64,000 nucleotides of DNA from Dasypus novemcinctus (taxonomy: Eukaryota > Chordata > Mammalia > Cingulata > Dasypodidae): assembly GCF_030445035.2 (NCBI RefSeq), contig NC_092216.1, positions 18,043,405-18,107,404 on the forward strand. Reading direction: 5' to 3'. A program made the position numbers and the translations under genes. Positions 1 through 11,577 of the stretch are shown here, piece by piece. Under the pieces are notes generated by a model. The model was not told the DNA's origin and searched no databases. It was given only the letters and a program-made list of their open reading frames with translations. Within the stretch, counting starts at the first letter, position 1, and each line of letters begins with the position of its first letter.

Positions 1-2660
1 GTCACTGCTGTTACTATTTGTCCATCCTTAATTTTTGCTGGATTGAGTATGGGAGATGTGCTTTCTTTCTTTTTTCAAATTGCCACATTTAAACTTATTT
101 ATATTGGCATCTGCCCTTTACACCTAAAATCAATCAAAAGTTAGATATTTTCTTTTAAAATATCCTTAAGGCTTTGTTGTTTCAGTAGTAAATGACTATG
201 TATTCTTTAACTTGAAGATTTTTAAACAAAAATATGCCAAAATCCAATGAACTCTTAAAAATGGAAAAATGTACTAATGAATGAATCAATACTTGGAGTC
301 AAATTCCTAGATAATTTTCCATTTCTGTCAGTATTCATTAGAAATAAATTTTAATATGTGTGTAACGCTTTAAATTAATCAGAACATAGAAACAAATGTG
401 GTCTTGTCACTATTTTCCAAGTGGTCAGGGGAAGAAAAATTGGCACAATCAGTCAAGTGGTGGCAAAATGCAGGAAAATTAAGAGGTTGTTTGCAATGAA
501 CTTATTTTCACTTTCCCCAGCATTGCATAATTCAAACCCACTCTATGCTGAATAGGATATTTTCATCTTTAAAGCGAAGAAGAAATATATACCTTTTAAA
601 AGCAAATCTTCAGGCGGAACTGTTAGTGTGTTTCCTGGAAAAGCCATTCATTTCTGCTTCAGCAAAGCAATTTGCAGAGGGAAATCATTTCCATCTCAGT
701 CGGGAGATTGGAAAATGAAACTTTAAATGGAAGTTTTTCACTCAGATTCGCAGCAGTGGGGCATACCCATGGAAGGGGGAGCGAGATGATACTTTAGCCG
801 CTTTTGAAATCCTGCTCTGATCTGCATGGGACGTGTTCCAGTTTCCTTCCATTTAGCTCTCTGGCTTGATACTGAATTTGGACGGATCTTTTCACAGAAC
901 AAAAGGTTGGTTTGTGAGTTGAACGCAGACACTTATTTTTAATGCTTCCCAAAACCCTTCACATGGAAAAGGTAATCATTTTGTTTCAGTTTGGAACTGA
1001 TTTGGAGTTCACAGAAAACCATTCCCATGACTTTGTTTGGTTACCAGATCATTGGATGTCCTGAGTAGCATGTGTGTCTCAGAATATAAAATGAAATTGG
1101 ATTATGCCATTCCATGTATGTATAAATTAAATGGCTACTTTCCTTGGCAGTAGAAAGGGAAAGTATTTGCTGTAAGAAGAGATTTCTCAAACTCCTTATA
1201 GAAGTCTCTTTCCTCTGTTAAATGATGAAAATATCTACTTTCCTGATAGTGGTTTAAAATATGTTGAAGAATTTATTACTTTCTTGAGCTCTGCATAAGA
1301 AGAAAGGAGCAATCTGGTATCAGAGTGGCACTGGTGAGTTTTGACTAGGAAAGGTTTTTCACTTAACTCCACTTACCTTAGGAAAACAAAAATTACCATC
1401 TGCACAAGCAGCCAAAACTCAGCAAACACCTGAGACTCATCATAGGGAAAGAGAAACTACTCTTAATATCTAGGTTCTTTGTTTCAGTCAAGCCATTTCA
1501 CATCTCTAAGGTTCAGATAAATTTACAGAAAAGTGGAATGTTAGACACTTCAAATAGCTACAGAGATATGTTAGTATTTTGATTGCTCTTAATCCCCTAA
1601 GAAATAAATGGTCAGGATTAGAAAAGGCACTTTATGAAAGATATTTGTAAATCCGCTGCTCACTGAGACTGAAGTTAGCTTCAAGTTATGAAGCTGCTGG
1701 GTGGATGAAGAGTCCCATGATTAAGACTGGTTTTGAGGACCACCTTGTCACTGATAATGGACACAACCACAGGAGCAGTCAATCCCCGACACAGATGAAT
1801 TTACCAGGGCTTTTCAAACCTAACATTTGACTCAAGGGCATCCTCGTCTCTTTGGAAACTGTTTCATACCACCAGCCACCTTCCTCAGACTGCTGCCTTA
1901 GTGTTCAAGTCTCATTTGGGATATTAATCTCAGCTGTGACAAAGTGAATAGGCGCTTCTCATAATCAAATGTTTTTCATATTAACCTGATTCCAGGAAAT
2001 GGAATTCCTTGCATTTAGTGAGCTTGTCACTCTTCTTTTCCAACTTGCAGCTATAAGATTTTGTCCAGACCCAATAAATTAAAACACAGAACAAAACCAC
2101 TTCAATTAGACACCTAACCACCCAACATTTTAATTAAAATTCATTCAGTCCATTCAACTGATTTTTCCCCTATTTCCTATTCAAAGGCATATTCACTACA
2201 ATAATCCCAGGCCCTTTCACCCAAGATGGAAAGTCCTGTAACGGAATAGACAAGCAGCCAGAGGTCTCCCATCACAGCCCAAAGATTGCTTTTGGATCTT
2301 GGCTCAGAGCTACATTTATCACCTCTCTGGAAAGAGGCTTGATGAAACCAAGGAACCTTGCCCTCAACCCTAAAATAGCCTATGCCTGTCAGACCCCCTT
2401 TCTCTCTGCCCCCCTCACTCTCTGTTTCTCACTCTCACTCTCTCCCTCCTCCTCCATTCAGCTTATAAGGGACTCCAGTTAGCGAATGAAGATCACCATC
2501 ATTGGGGTGGGTTATGCTTAAGCTGAGGGCTGAGAATCTAGTTTTTCTGAATAAGAAGACCAAAAATTCACCATGTCACTGTCCACTAATTGGCCTTTGA
2601 CATGCTTCATAATGTTTCTTAATCAATTCAACCACAAATTAAATAATAAAAAGAGTCTGT
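1..2660. other. No recognised gene or repeat
   Basis: AT-rich sequence with only short chance reading frames, the longest about 64 codons. I recognise no exon, RNA gene or mobile element in it. Divergent old repeats may be present but cannot be named by eye. Confidence 0.5.
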
Positions 2661-2689
2661 GGAGAACCAGCAAGATGGCGGTGGAATAA

Positions 2690-3400
2690 TAATAAACTTT
2701 GGTTTTAGACACGTTTAGATTTACAGAAAAATTCCAATGGAAATACCGGGAATTCCTGTCCCATCCCCTTACACACCCACACACAGTTTCCCCTAATATT
2801 AAAAGCTTACATTAATGTGGCCCATACCACAGCAAAGACCTGTACCATCTCCTTCCTGTCCTACCCTGAACACTGGGACATGAAAAGGTATCCTCATTTC
2901 CATAATTTTGGCCGACACAGGATTTTGTAAACATGGAGTCACGCATCATCTGTAACATGGGGCATTTCATCTGGTCCCTTGGCACTGTTCTATGCAGAGT
3001 CATCCTCAGCCCCTGGAGACGCAGCACAAATGGCCACTTTAAGCTCTGCTCACCTGCTTAACTGAATTTCCAAAGTGAGGTTGCCGGCTGTGGGACTAAG
3101 GGGTCAATATGTTAATCCCTTTCCTTGCTGATTACTCTTCCATGACATTAGGTGCCGTGGCACTTTTAAACAGTCACCATTCAAGAATCTTGGAGTTCTT
3201 TCCAGTGTTTGGCTTTTAAAGAAGAAGTTGCTATGGTATGCCTGTGCAGATTTATGGAAACATAGGTTTTCACATCTCCAGAGTAAGCTCCAGGCTGCAA
3301 TTGCTGGGTTGTATGATATTTACATATTAACATATTTAACAGAAGACTGTTTTTAGAGAAGCTGCATATTTGACATGTGTGAGTGATCCTTTTCTTTTTC
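2690..3400 (-). mobile_element. Old L1 3'-end fragment, antisense
   Basis: The text around 3250-3400 (aattgctgggttgtatgata, then gtgtgagtgatcc) is the antisense of the 3' region of ancient mammalian L1 elements. The stretch from 2690 probably belongs to the same fragment. No open frame remains. Confidence 0.5.
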
Positions 3401-3419
3401 CCTAAAGTATAGATCTACG

Positions 3420-4990
3420 TGAGCTTTCCAAGTATAAAAACCCTGGAATCCTTCTGCATGGATACGGCCACAACTTTCTGGTGATATGGACCCTGTTTAG
3501 CTCATACCCTTTTCCAGGCATCCTTCCCTATCTAGGATGTGCACTCATTGCCTGTATAAACCCCAGACTCCTTGTCCCTGAACAGACAAGTGGGTTCTGC
3601 TTGAATAATCCCTCAGCCCCCTCTATGCTTCAAGGGATGTGAATTGGAATTTCTTGGCAGTATAAGTCATGGGTGTTTTGGTCTTTCTTTTTATTTCTTT
3701 TCATTTTTTTTTCTTTTTCTTTTTTGTAATAATGGAAATGGATGGGCAGATACCAAGCATATGAACTCTAGTCTCTTTGTCCTTTGTACAGCAGGCAGAA
3801 CCATTGACCATAGGCAGGGCTGCAGTTCTTATTCTTTGCATGCACACATGGCTTATGCTGGAATTTTAAGTTTTAGCAAGTTTACACAAACAGCCCAGAT
3901 ATTCATGAAGAAACACACAGCCCCCACACATAGCCCATATCAGTAGCATGATAAGAACTGTAAGGGCCCCTTGAAATCTAAAGTTCTGGAACTGGAAAGG
4001 CCTCTGTCAGTCCCATCTGTGGGGTGAGTGATAGGAACAGCAGCCAAAGCTGATCTAGGCTTCTTTTCTAGAGTTTAAGCTTCCCCCCTTAAAAAGGGGG
4101 CCACGGCATCTTCTAGAATGTCAGATCCATAGAGGAGGTGATATCTAATGCTTGAGGGGCAGGGAAGATCCATGAATTCTGATATCAAATCCTGTGCCTT
4201 GACAGTGCTGCTGTGATACACAACATTAAGTCTGCCATAAAATTAGCAGGGGGGACAGAGTCGATATAGAGCCAGCAATGTCAATATAGTTATGGCGATG
4301 ACAGAGATGCTCATGTGGACTCTTACCTGATCATGGGGAGGAGTTCCTGGGTGAAACAATGAATATCCATTTACAGTTATGGGCAGGGTCTCCCCTTTGT
4401 TGTTCCCACGGACTAGAGTTGCTTCTGGGAGGATATTACACTCTCAGGGAGGAAGAGCTGAAGTGTCTGCCCTTGCTGAGGGAGTTTTCCCAGGTGTGGG
4501 TCTTTCTGCAGGAGACCGTCCCATTCTTTGAATTTAATGCATTATTAAATGACGACATAGGAAAGGACAGGACCACCAGATGCACAAGCACTGGTTGTGA
4601 TAGCAACTGTGTGGTGCACCGTACAATAAGTAGGAGACTTCTAATAGAGGGTTTCATGGCCAAGAAGTGTATTCACAGAGGGCATAGAGACCCCACATTT
4701 TCCTATGAACCACCTACTGCTGGGCTTGGCACAACACTTAAGCCTGCCTGTAGACAAGAGAGCTATTAACAGAGGTAAAATACCTGGTGTCATCACTAGG
4801 AATACCCTGGGGACAACCTTGCATCTGCATACTTGCCATTCCACCTTCTATCCCCAATGGAGAGGCCTGAGTAAAACAAGGAATTCAGCTGAGCCCAGGC
4901 AATTATGAGCCAATCTCTTTCTTTCCTATAGATCCCCTTTCCATTAGTTACCAAGATCAATGGCACCTTTACCACCTCCTCTCAGGAATC
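3420..4990. other. Unclassified stretch, possibly old ERV-derived
   Basis: A TATA-like box (gtataaaaac, about 3433) is followed by moderately GC-rich sequence with 67-136-codon open frames on both strands (4359-4769 plus, 4641-4844 minus). None carries a domain I recognise. The texture resembles degraded retroviral sequence, but no PBS, LTR pair or catalytic motif supports that. Confidence 0.25.
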
Positions 4991-5039
4991 TACATTTCCT
5001 GCATTTTTTGAGACATACCTTTTAAAAGATACTTAGATT

Positions 5040-5465
5040 ACATATATGTTACATAAATGAATGAATGCAGACAATTCCCATATTTCCCAGTCGCTACCCC
5101 TCCCACACTTTCCCACATTAACAACATCCTTCATTCGCGTGGTACTTTTCTTACAATTGATGAACACATACTGGAGGACACTATTAAGTGTGGTTTATAG
5201 TTTACATCATAGTTTAAAATCTCTGCCACACATTTTTATAAGTTATGGCAAAATGGCCTGTATCTGTCACTACAACATCATTAAGGACAATTCCAATGTC
5301 CTGAAAAGGCCATCATATTACAACTGCTTTTTTTTAAAAGATACTTAGGTCACATAAATGGTACATAAGAAATAGGGGATTGGCATATGACCCACTCCCC
5401 ACACCTGCCACGTTTTCCCACATAAACAGTAACTTTCATTAATGTGGTTATTCATTGCAATTGAT
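5040..5465 (-). mobile_element. Old antisense copies of the recurrent L1 3' end
   Basis: Two adjacent antisense pieces (about 5040-5320 and 5335-5465) share the order of the L1 3' end seen elsewhere: a run near 'agatacttag', 'acataaatg', then 'ttcccacat' and 'tttcattaatgtgg'. They are diverged relative to the copies at 11.6 and 34.5 kb. Confidence 0.4.
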
Positions 5466-5689
5466 ATTTTAAATACATAATCCCATTTAATCCTCACAGC
5501 GACTTCACAAAACAGGAATTATTATGGCTCATTTTTCAGAGATGAGAGGACTCAGTTTAAGAGAGGCAAGTGTAGTCCAATAATCCAGAGTGTAGGAGTT
5601 GTAAGTCTGCATAGGAGTTATAAGTTATAGTGCAATAATCCAGAGTAGGAGTTGTTATAAGTCTGCACCCCTCTCGATATAGAGGTGGA

Positions 5690-6165
5690 GTGGAGTGGAC
5701 ATAACCATCCCAGGGTCCACAGGATGGAGGAATAGAGTGTGGATTAGAGTGGACTTACTGATATTCTACTATGGAATTATTGTGATTATTAATAGCAGAA
5801 ATTATAGCGTAGATGTGGAGAAAGGGCCCATGGTAGCTGCTGAGGGTAAAGAGAGGGAAGAAGAGATGTGATGTGGGGGCATTTCCAGGACTTGGAGTTG
5901 TCCTGGGTGGTACTGCAGGGACAGATGCTGGCCATTGTAAGTCTAGCCATGGCCCCCTGGTGGACTGGGGGAGAGTGTAAACTATAATGTAAACCATTAT
6001 CCATGTGGTGCAGCAGTGCTCCAAAATGTACTCACCAAATCCAGTGAATGTGCCACAGTGATGAAAGAGGTTGTTGATGTGGGAGGAGAGGGGTGAGGAG
6101 AGTGGGGGGTATTTGGGGGTCTCTTCCGTTTTTTGAATGTAACATTGAAAAAAAATAAAGGGAGA
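5690..6165 (+). mobile_element. L1 3' end (3' UTR), 5'-truncated
   Basis: Sense copy of the lineage-specific L1 3' UTR that recurs throughout the window. Landmarks in order are 'catcccagggtccacagg', 'gaagaagagatgtgatgtgg', 'gttgttgatgtggg' and a terminal 'tgtaacattgaaaaaaaata' poly(A) run. It has no coding capacity. Confidence 0.6.
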
Positions 6166-8279
6166 GGTAGGTTTACTTGCCTAAGCCTAGAACTGAACAA
6201 CCAGTAGCCTGGCCCCAGAGCTTATTCAAGCAATTATCCCATTGTTTCTGAAAGTGTGTTCTGCATAAATCAGCTGCATTAAACGCACCTCATTAAAACA
6301 ATAAAGTGCTGGGCCTCACCCCAGCTAAACTGAGTCAGTATTTTCCACGTGGCACTCAGCAATATGCATTTTATCCAGGTATTTGAGATCAGACTCAATT
6401 TTGAGGATGAACTTACTATACGTAACACATGCATGCTGACACACTATTATCACCTATTGATGCAGGCATGTAAATAAAAATGCCTCATTAGCACATAATA
6501 TATTTTTGTTGTAAGCTGCTGACATTCTTGATTTTATTTTATTTACAGTAGTGTTCATCTCTGTACAATATTTCAGAAATAACTAATTAACAAAATCTAT
6601 GTGTGTCCACAGAGTTAGTCCAAATTTCAGACAGTGACTCAGTAATCTTTAAATACAGTGAATTACCCAAACTATTGTTTAGAAACACTGATCTTGACAA
6701 GTTGCCCTATTTAGAACTGTGTCATTAATACAGATTTGGAAAACATTTTGTTTAGCAGAAAAGAGTTTGAAGAGTTCCTTCTTCTTGTGTTTTGTTCATT
6801 CTCATAAGAATATTCAAGATGAAAGTATATTAAGTGAAACTTATCAAAAATTAAGCACATAAAGGTTTTGCCAGCCCGTGAGCTGCTTGTTCACTATAGC
6901 CTTTATCCTTTCTTCCCCCTTGTAAAAATGATAACCCCAAATTAACTGGCCTCTCTTTTCTCTCATCATTCCTAATCCATGAAATGGTAGGAACCACTGT
7001 GCCCCAAACTATAATTCCATGGCTGCTATACCCCCTCACTCCACCATTAGAGGCCCTGCTTTCCACAGATAAGTTATTTTTATGTAGCCATTTTAAAAAG
7101 CTAAACAGGAATTCTTAACTTTTTGTGTTCCATGGACCCCTTGGCCAGTCAGGTGAAAACCATGGACGTCTCCTCAGAATGTAGCCTCAGAGAGTTTTAA
7201 GACACTCAACAAGTGTCAGGTCTAACAACTATGTGTAAGTGAGCACAATTATTACTGACTTTTCAACTTATGCAATAACTGTCACGTGACATGAGATGAA
7301 CAATACTGTAATCTACTGCATACATTCAAAAGTGAAGGAAATGCTGGATTTCAGGTACAGGTCAGAGAAAATAAAGATAAGTTGACAGTTTTCAATTCAA
7401 GCTCATGTATGCTCTGATTAAGAACCCCTCGCCTAAAGTGACGAGCTGTGCTGTCATTGAGGGCACTTCTCACCTAGCATACAAACACACATGCAGAGTG
7501 ACACACTTGGCAGTGTTTATTTCTCTTTTACTAGTGTCATTCCAATTTCATCCAAACTCATTCTTTGTGTTTTCACAACTCATTCCTTCCTTCCTTTCTC
7601 AGTTTTGCAAGAGAAGCAAGTTGTCAATTGATCTCTGATAGCTGAAGTGGTCTTGTCCTATTTGTTTAAATTTGCTGCTCCATTGTCTGCAGGTCTAGAG
7701 GCCAGAGTTCCCTGGAAAACACACACATGCACACACGAAGAAATATCAAAAATGGAATTTATTAAATGATATTTAAGAGCGGGTCTTAACTCTCTAGATC
7801 CTGCACTACCTACACCGTTTTCCACTTGTGATGTCTTTAAATTCTAACTCTTAAGTTCAAAATGGCCTTCACTGTCCATGCAATATTATCTGTTTTTGTA
7901 TGGCTGTTCACAACAAAGAAATGGATATAAAAATCAAGGAACACTCTGAAGATTAAAAAATATACCCGATGGGACACTGGAGTGAGTTCATCCCTAAGGA
8001 TTTGTATAGTTTTAAGGGAAGGCTACTGAAGAATCTTAGGGTGAGCAAAACCAAAATGTTGGAGCTGGGGCTGGGGCTGATGCCCATGTTACTATGCTTA
8101 GGAGTGGAGAAGATTATCTCTGCATCTAAGTGTATTTGGCTGGACATGCTCTCTAGCTGGATTAAGCTTCTCCAGTGGCAACTTTGTTTGCATTACACTA
8201 CTCCAGGGTTCCTATCTTGGAATACCTCCCTGAAGACCTGGGGTTACTCACCGCTTCTCTCTTACCCTTAGTTCCTTCA
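6166..8279. other. No recognised gene; 3' flank of TSPY
   Basis: Mostly unrecognised sequence. On the minus strand it lies downstream of TSPY. A candidate polyadenylation signal for that gene (AATAAA on the minus strand, about 7758-7763) is the nearest clear one but lies over 500 bases past the stop, so the link is weak. Short plus-strand frames here look like chance. Confidence 0.4.
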
Positions 8280-8340
8280 CTAGAGAACCGAGAGTTCCAG
8301 GCAGCTGGCACACAGATTTAACCCCCACTGCATCCCATTC

Positions 8341-8430
8341 TCACCTGTCTGCCTCTCTGTTCCCTCTTCTTGCCTCTTCCATCCTTGGGTAGTATTGCAG
8401 GGGATTCAGCCAGAGATCCTCACAGATGAT
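8341..8430 (-). other. TSPY: TSPY coding exon 5 with stop
   Basis: The acceptor is ctttccactgccag|ATCATC. It encodes [20 protein letters not shown] and a short basic tail, ending in AGG TGA. The last bases also form a perfect donor, CAG|GTGAGA (exon end 8345), as though a further exon once followed. A possible exon 6 at 8304-8280 would leave an intron of only 40 bases, too short for normal splicing, so read-through to the TGA at 8343-8341 is preferred. Confidence 0.75.
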
Positions 8431-10582
8431 CTGGCAGTGGAAAGAGAATGGTGGGACCAGGGTATGGACCCTATTCCCACTACCCAAGTAGCTGGGAGGC
8501 CCTCCAAGGCCATTTCTTATGCTCCCCATGATGGCCTCACCTCAGCAATCCTATTAGATTCTGCAAAGTTGTGGTCAGAGAACAAGTTAACAAGCTTAAA
8601 GTCGGTGCAGTGGTGAGTGCGGTTGTAGGCCTGGTGTTCAAAAGTGTGGAACCATTGGATCGGAGTGGAGTAAAATTCCCAGTATCCTGGAAGAAGAGGA
8701 AGATGTGGGAAAAGATCCTGAACACCTCCGTGCCTGGCCCATCCAGAAAACCACCTCTTACCAGTGATGGTAATGTCATAAATCTTAATGATGGCTTCAT
8801 TTTCAAAGTAGGGGTTGCTCCGAAAGGAAAAAGTGATCTTGCAGCTCTTCCTGGGATGGTTGAATTCTTCCACCTGACAGGGAAAGGTAGAGAATGTGAC
8901 ACCTTTCTAAGGAACAAAACTTTGCTTCATTCGGTTCTGAATCAGTACCACTTGCCCTCAATAGCTAGCTCATCCCTGAGGGCTGATGCTCCCAGACTCA
9001 CCTCCAAATTGATCATGTAGCTGAGCATGTCCACATCTTGGTCAGTGATGATGGCTGACATCTGAGGGTGGTTCAGAATCTGCACTGGGTCAAGAAGCCT
9101 TAACATGCTAGGAATGGAAGGGATAGATGCAAGCAGTGTACATCTACAGAACAATGAGAAGTGGGTAGTGCACCTCCCAGATTTCTTGGCATTGCTGGAT
9201 GGTCTCCTTCAATCAAGATCCTTCATCATAGACTACCTTTCGTCTACTGTTTCCTTGGCTTTCTGTTCCCAGATAGCTATCTGCTCTTACACTTGGAAAA
9301 TCTGTTTCCTGAGATCCTGAGCTCTATCTTACATATGTGTGTGGGGGTCTGTATGCTACTAATTATGCATGGAAAGCAGGTTCTGAGTTCCCAGTGAGAA
9401 TGTGGAAGTGTTCTTTTTAGGACATCATGTGCTGAACGTACCCACCTAAGTAAGCAGTACCTAGATGCTAAATCCTATACATGAAGAAGGAAGACAAAAC
9501 TACCCACAGAATCCATATTCTCCCAAGACCCCTGTGTGTGGTTGTGTCCGTCCCTTTTCCTCAACAGGACCTCTTTCCTCTTGCACCACTGCCTCTCACA
9601 ACTAGGACTGCCTCCTTCCCCAGCTGTGACTTCCTCCCACGACCCTCACCCCTAGTCCACTCCCCTTGGAATTGCAGTAAGGATAACTTTTTGTTGGTAT
9701 TTTTTTTGGCGTTTTTTGGGGGAGGGTTTTTATGATCTTTTTGTATTAAAATATAATCAAGATATAATAAAATGTACAGCCCTTAATCTGTTCAGTTTCA
9801 GCAACTGTACACACACACATAATCACCACTCAAAACAGAAATTAGTACATTTTCACCACCCCCAAAAGTTTCTTTGCGTCTCTTCGGCCAAATTTCCTCC
9901 CTGCACTTAAGAAAGCTGCACTTTCTATCACCAGAAAGGAGCTTTGCCTGCGCTTGGATTTTAGCTAAACGCAGTTGCACAAGGATACGGTTTTGACCCA
10001 GAAGCCAGGAATACCCTCGATGATGCTGCTTCTGCGCTCCAGGTGCGGCTTAAGCCTCCGCTTCAGCTTGCGCTTCAGCAGGCACAGGGCCCGGTTGGCT
10101 CGGGCTTGCAGGCTGCTCAGCTCTAACTGCAGGACCTCCAGCGCCTGCAGGGATGTCCTGGCCTCCGCGGCATCGCACCCTGGCTGGGCCCGCCCGCACT
10201 CCTCCTGCCCCTCCTCCAGGCTTTTCTGCTCCGCCTCTCGCTCCTGCTCTTGCACCTGCTCTTCGGCCACTCCCTGCACTACCGCCATTACATTCTGTGG
10301 CACCACGTTCTCCTCCACCACCACCTCCACTCTCCACTCCAGCACCGCCGTTTCCGGCAGCTCCACCACCCAGAGCACCGCGGCCTCCTCGCAGGGCGCC
10401 TCTCCCGTCTCCATCCCTCCAGCTGGGGCCTGTGCCTCCGGCCCTGCCCTGCAGCTCTGTGGGGACCGCTCGCCGGCAGGCCCCAGCGACTCTCCTACCA
10501 GAGGGCCGCTTGCCAGGCCAACGAGGTGTTCTGAACGTGCCTGGGGAGCCGGGCCTTCGCCAGGACCCGCTTCACTCGCCAT
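8341..10582 (-). CDS. TSPY: TSPY-like testis-specific protein, five coding exons
   Basis: Nucleosome-assembly-protein (SET/NAP) family member of the TSPY branch. In other mammals TSPY is expressed in spermatogonia and linked to cyclin B binding and germ-cell proliferation. Coding exons on the minus strand are 10582-9989, 9079-9002, 8873-8762, 8686-8541 and 8430-8341, encoding about 339 residues (human TSPY about 308). Exon 1 gives an acidic, Glu-rich N-terminal half ending in a basic helix and the motif GIPGFW. Exons 2-4 give the NAP fold with [28 protein letters not shown] and [10 protein letters not shown]. Exon 5 gives [11 protein letters not shown] and a short basic tail. Introns 2-4 have good GT/AG sites in phases 0, 1 and 0. 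The ATG at 10582 is the first in frame after an upstream stop. The short basic tail favours TSPY over X-linked TSPX, which has a long acidic tail, and introns exclude the intronless TSPYL retrogenes. The gene looks intact; expression is unknown. Confidence 0.85.
8541..8686 (-). other. TSPY: TSPY coding exon 4
   Basis: 146 bases completing the split Gly codon and ending in phase 0. The acceptor is cctcttcttccag|GATACT and the donor GAG|GTGAGG. It encodes YSTPIQWF, an RTHHCTDFK stretch and [15 protein letters not shown], the most conserved TSPY/NAP block. Confidence 0.85.
8762..8873 (-). other. TSPY: TSPY coding exon 3
   Basis: 112 bases, starting in phase 0 and ending after the first base of a Gly codon. 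The acceptor is ctttccctgtcag|GTGGAA and the donor CTG|GTAAGA. It encodes [15 protein letters not shown] and [14 protein letters not shown], the central NAP-domain strands. Confidence 0.85.
9002..9079 (-). other. TSPY: TSPY coding exon 2
   Basis: 78 bases, 26 codons, phase 0 at both ends. The acceptor is cccagtgcag|ATTCTG and the donor GAG|GTGAGT is near consensus. It encodes the [15 protein letters not shown] segment followed by [10 protein letters not shown], collinear with human TSPY exon 2. Confidence 0.85.
9725..9890 (-). mobile_element. Old L1-like fragment in TSPY intron 1
   Basis: Antisense text (tattaaaatataatcaagat, then aatgtacagc and aatcaccactc) resembles the 3' region of old mammalian L1 elements seen again at 11.24 kb. 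It ends about 100 bases from the exon 1 donor. Confidence 0.35.
9989..10582 (-). other. TSPY: TSPY coding exon 1
   Basis: 198 open codons from ATG at 10582 to a phase-0 end after Lys-Thr. The donor ACC|GTATCC is weak. An alternative phase-0 donor nine bases upstream (TGG|GTCAAA) would drop three residues. The conserved human exon 1/2 junction (GFWANV|IANHPQ) favours 9989. The exon is very CpG-rich, and the long frames on its opposite strand are compositional shadows. Confidence 0.8.
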
Positions 10583-10860
10583 GTGGCCCGGGCCGGTGCA
10601 GGCAAGGACGCCGCACACGCTCTCCCCAGGCCACGCCCGCGGGTACAGCAGCGCCCCCTAGCTACGCGGGTGGGCCCCGGCAGCCTGTGGCGTTGGAGAC
10701 GTCCTGGGCGCATGCGCAGGGTTTGGTGACGCAGACCTGGCCGACCTGGCGGGAAAGTGGCGCTTTCCACGCCCCACGCCTCTCCTCCCAGTCCCCACCC
10801 CGCCGCCCGCGTGCCAGGGGGCGCAGAGCACGTGCTCCGTTACTTCCACCTTCACTTTTC
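10583..10860 (-). promoter_or_regulatory. CpG-rich TSPY promoter with NRF1 and E2F sites
   Basis: A CpG island extends from exon 1 to about 10835. It contains a near-perfect NRF1 palindrome GCGCATGCGCA (10708-10718), an E2F-type GGCGGGAAA (10748-10756) with a second related gcgctttcc just upstream (10760-10768), and a CRE-like gacgtcc near 10700. No TATA box is obvious. The start site is not determined. Confidence 0.55.
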
Positions 10861-10879
10861 TTTAAGGCTTTCAGGTCAA

Positions 10880-11235
10880 GGTGATAGCTGAGCATCAGTC
10901 TTCTTGTAAAATGACAGTCTCTACATACCCGGTCTGCCCATGAGCCATTTGCATTGTGTTAATATTTCTCACCATGGCAAGTAAGAAGAATATCATAATG
11001 GACCATGTTCAAATATTTCAATGATCCGACCCATTTCATCACCTAGGTTCATAGTTTAATTCCCTGGTCATGTCCAGCACCATCTCCAGCAGCCATGAGA
11101 TGCTTCCTAAGAGTTTAACTGTCAGCTCTTGCTCCTCATAGCTTGCATGGTGGTTACAACAATGGTCGCTAAGTCCGTTTTTTAAACATTTTATTTTTTA
11201 TTAAATAAAGATTTTTAAAATACTTTATTTAAATA
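10880..11235. other. TSPY upstream flank, nothing recognised
   Basis: AT-rich sequence upstream of the CpG island. I recognise no gene or named repeat. Confidence 0.4.
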
Positions 11236-11239
11236 ATAT

Positions 11240-11500
11240 GTTTCTAATGGTTATACTGAAATATAATTCACCTACCATAAAATTTGCTCATTTAACGTGT
11301 ATGTTTCAGTGATTTTTTATATATTCATAGAATTGTGTGACCGTAGCCACTATCTAATTCCAGAACATTTTCATCACCCAAAAAGAAAACCTGTACCCAT
11401 CAGCATTTCTCATTGGTATTGGAGGCTTGCTTCCTTTTTTCTGTCAACAAGATATACTGGGTACATCTTGTACATTCCAGGCCTTCAATGAGCCCTGGAA
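11240..11500 (-). mobile_element. Ancient L1 3' UTR fragment, antisense
   Basis: Carries the familiar antisense order of the L1M 3' region: tgaaatataattcacctacc, taaaatttgctcatttaac, ctaattccagaacattttca, then tcacccaaaaagaaaacctg. Confidence 0.65.
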
Positions 11501-11577
11501 ATGGAAGTGATCTTCAGAAACCACAATATGGGCACGGTGTAGCTCGTTGCTACTGCGTGGTCATTGCAGTTATGTGG

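Noticed and set aside
4359-4769. 136-codon plus-strand frame as a gene
   Set aside because: No recognisable motif, overlapping frames on the opposite strand and no splice or promoter context.
8280-8304. TSPY exon 6
   Set aside because: The acceptor and short peptide are plausible, but the implied 40-base intron is below the usual mammalian minimum.
9975-10884. Plus-strand frames of 228 and 243 codons
   Set aside because: They lie opposite TSPY exon 1 and its promoter in very GC-rich DNA; the translation is low-complexity Pro/Ala/Ser and the minus-strand frame has clear homology.
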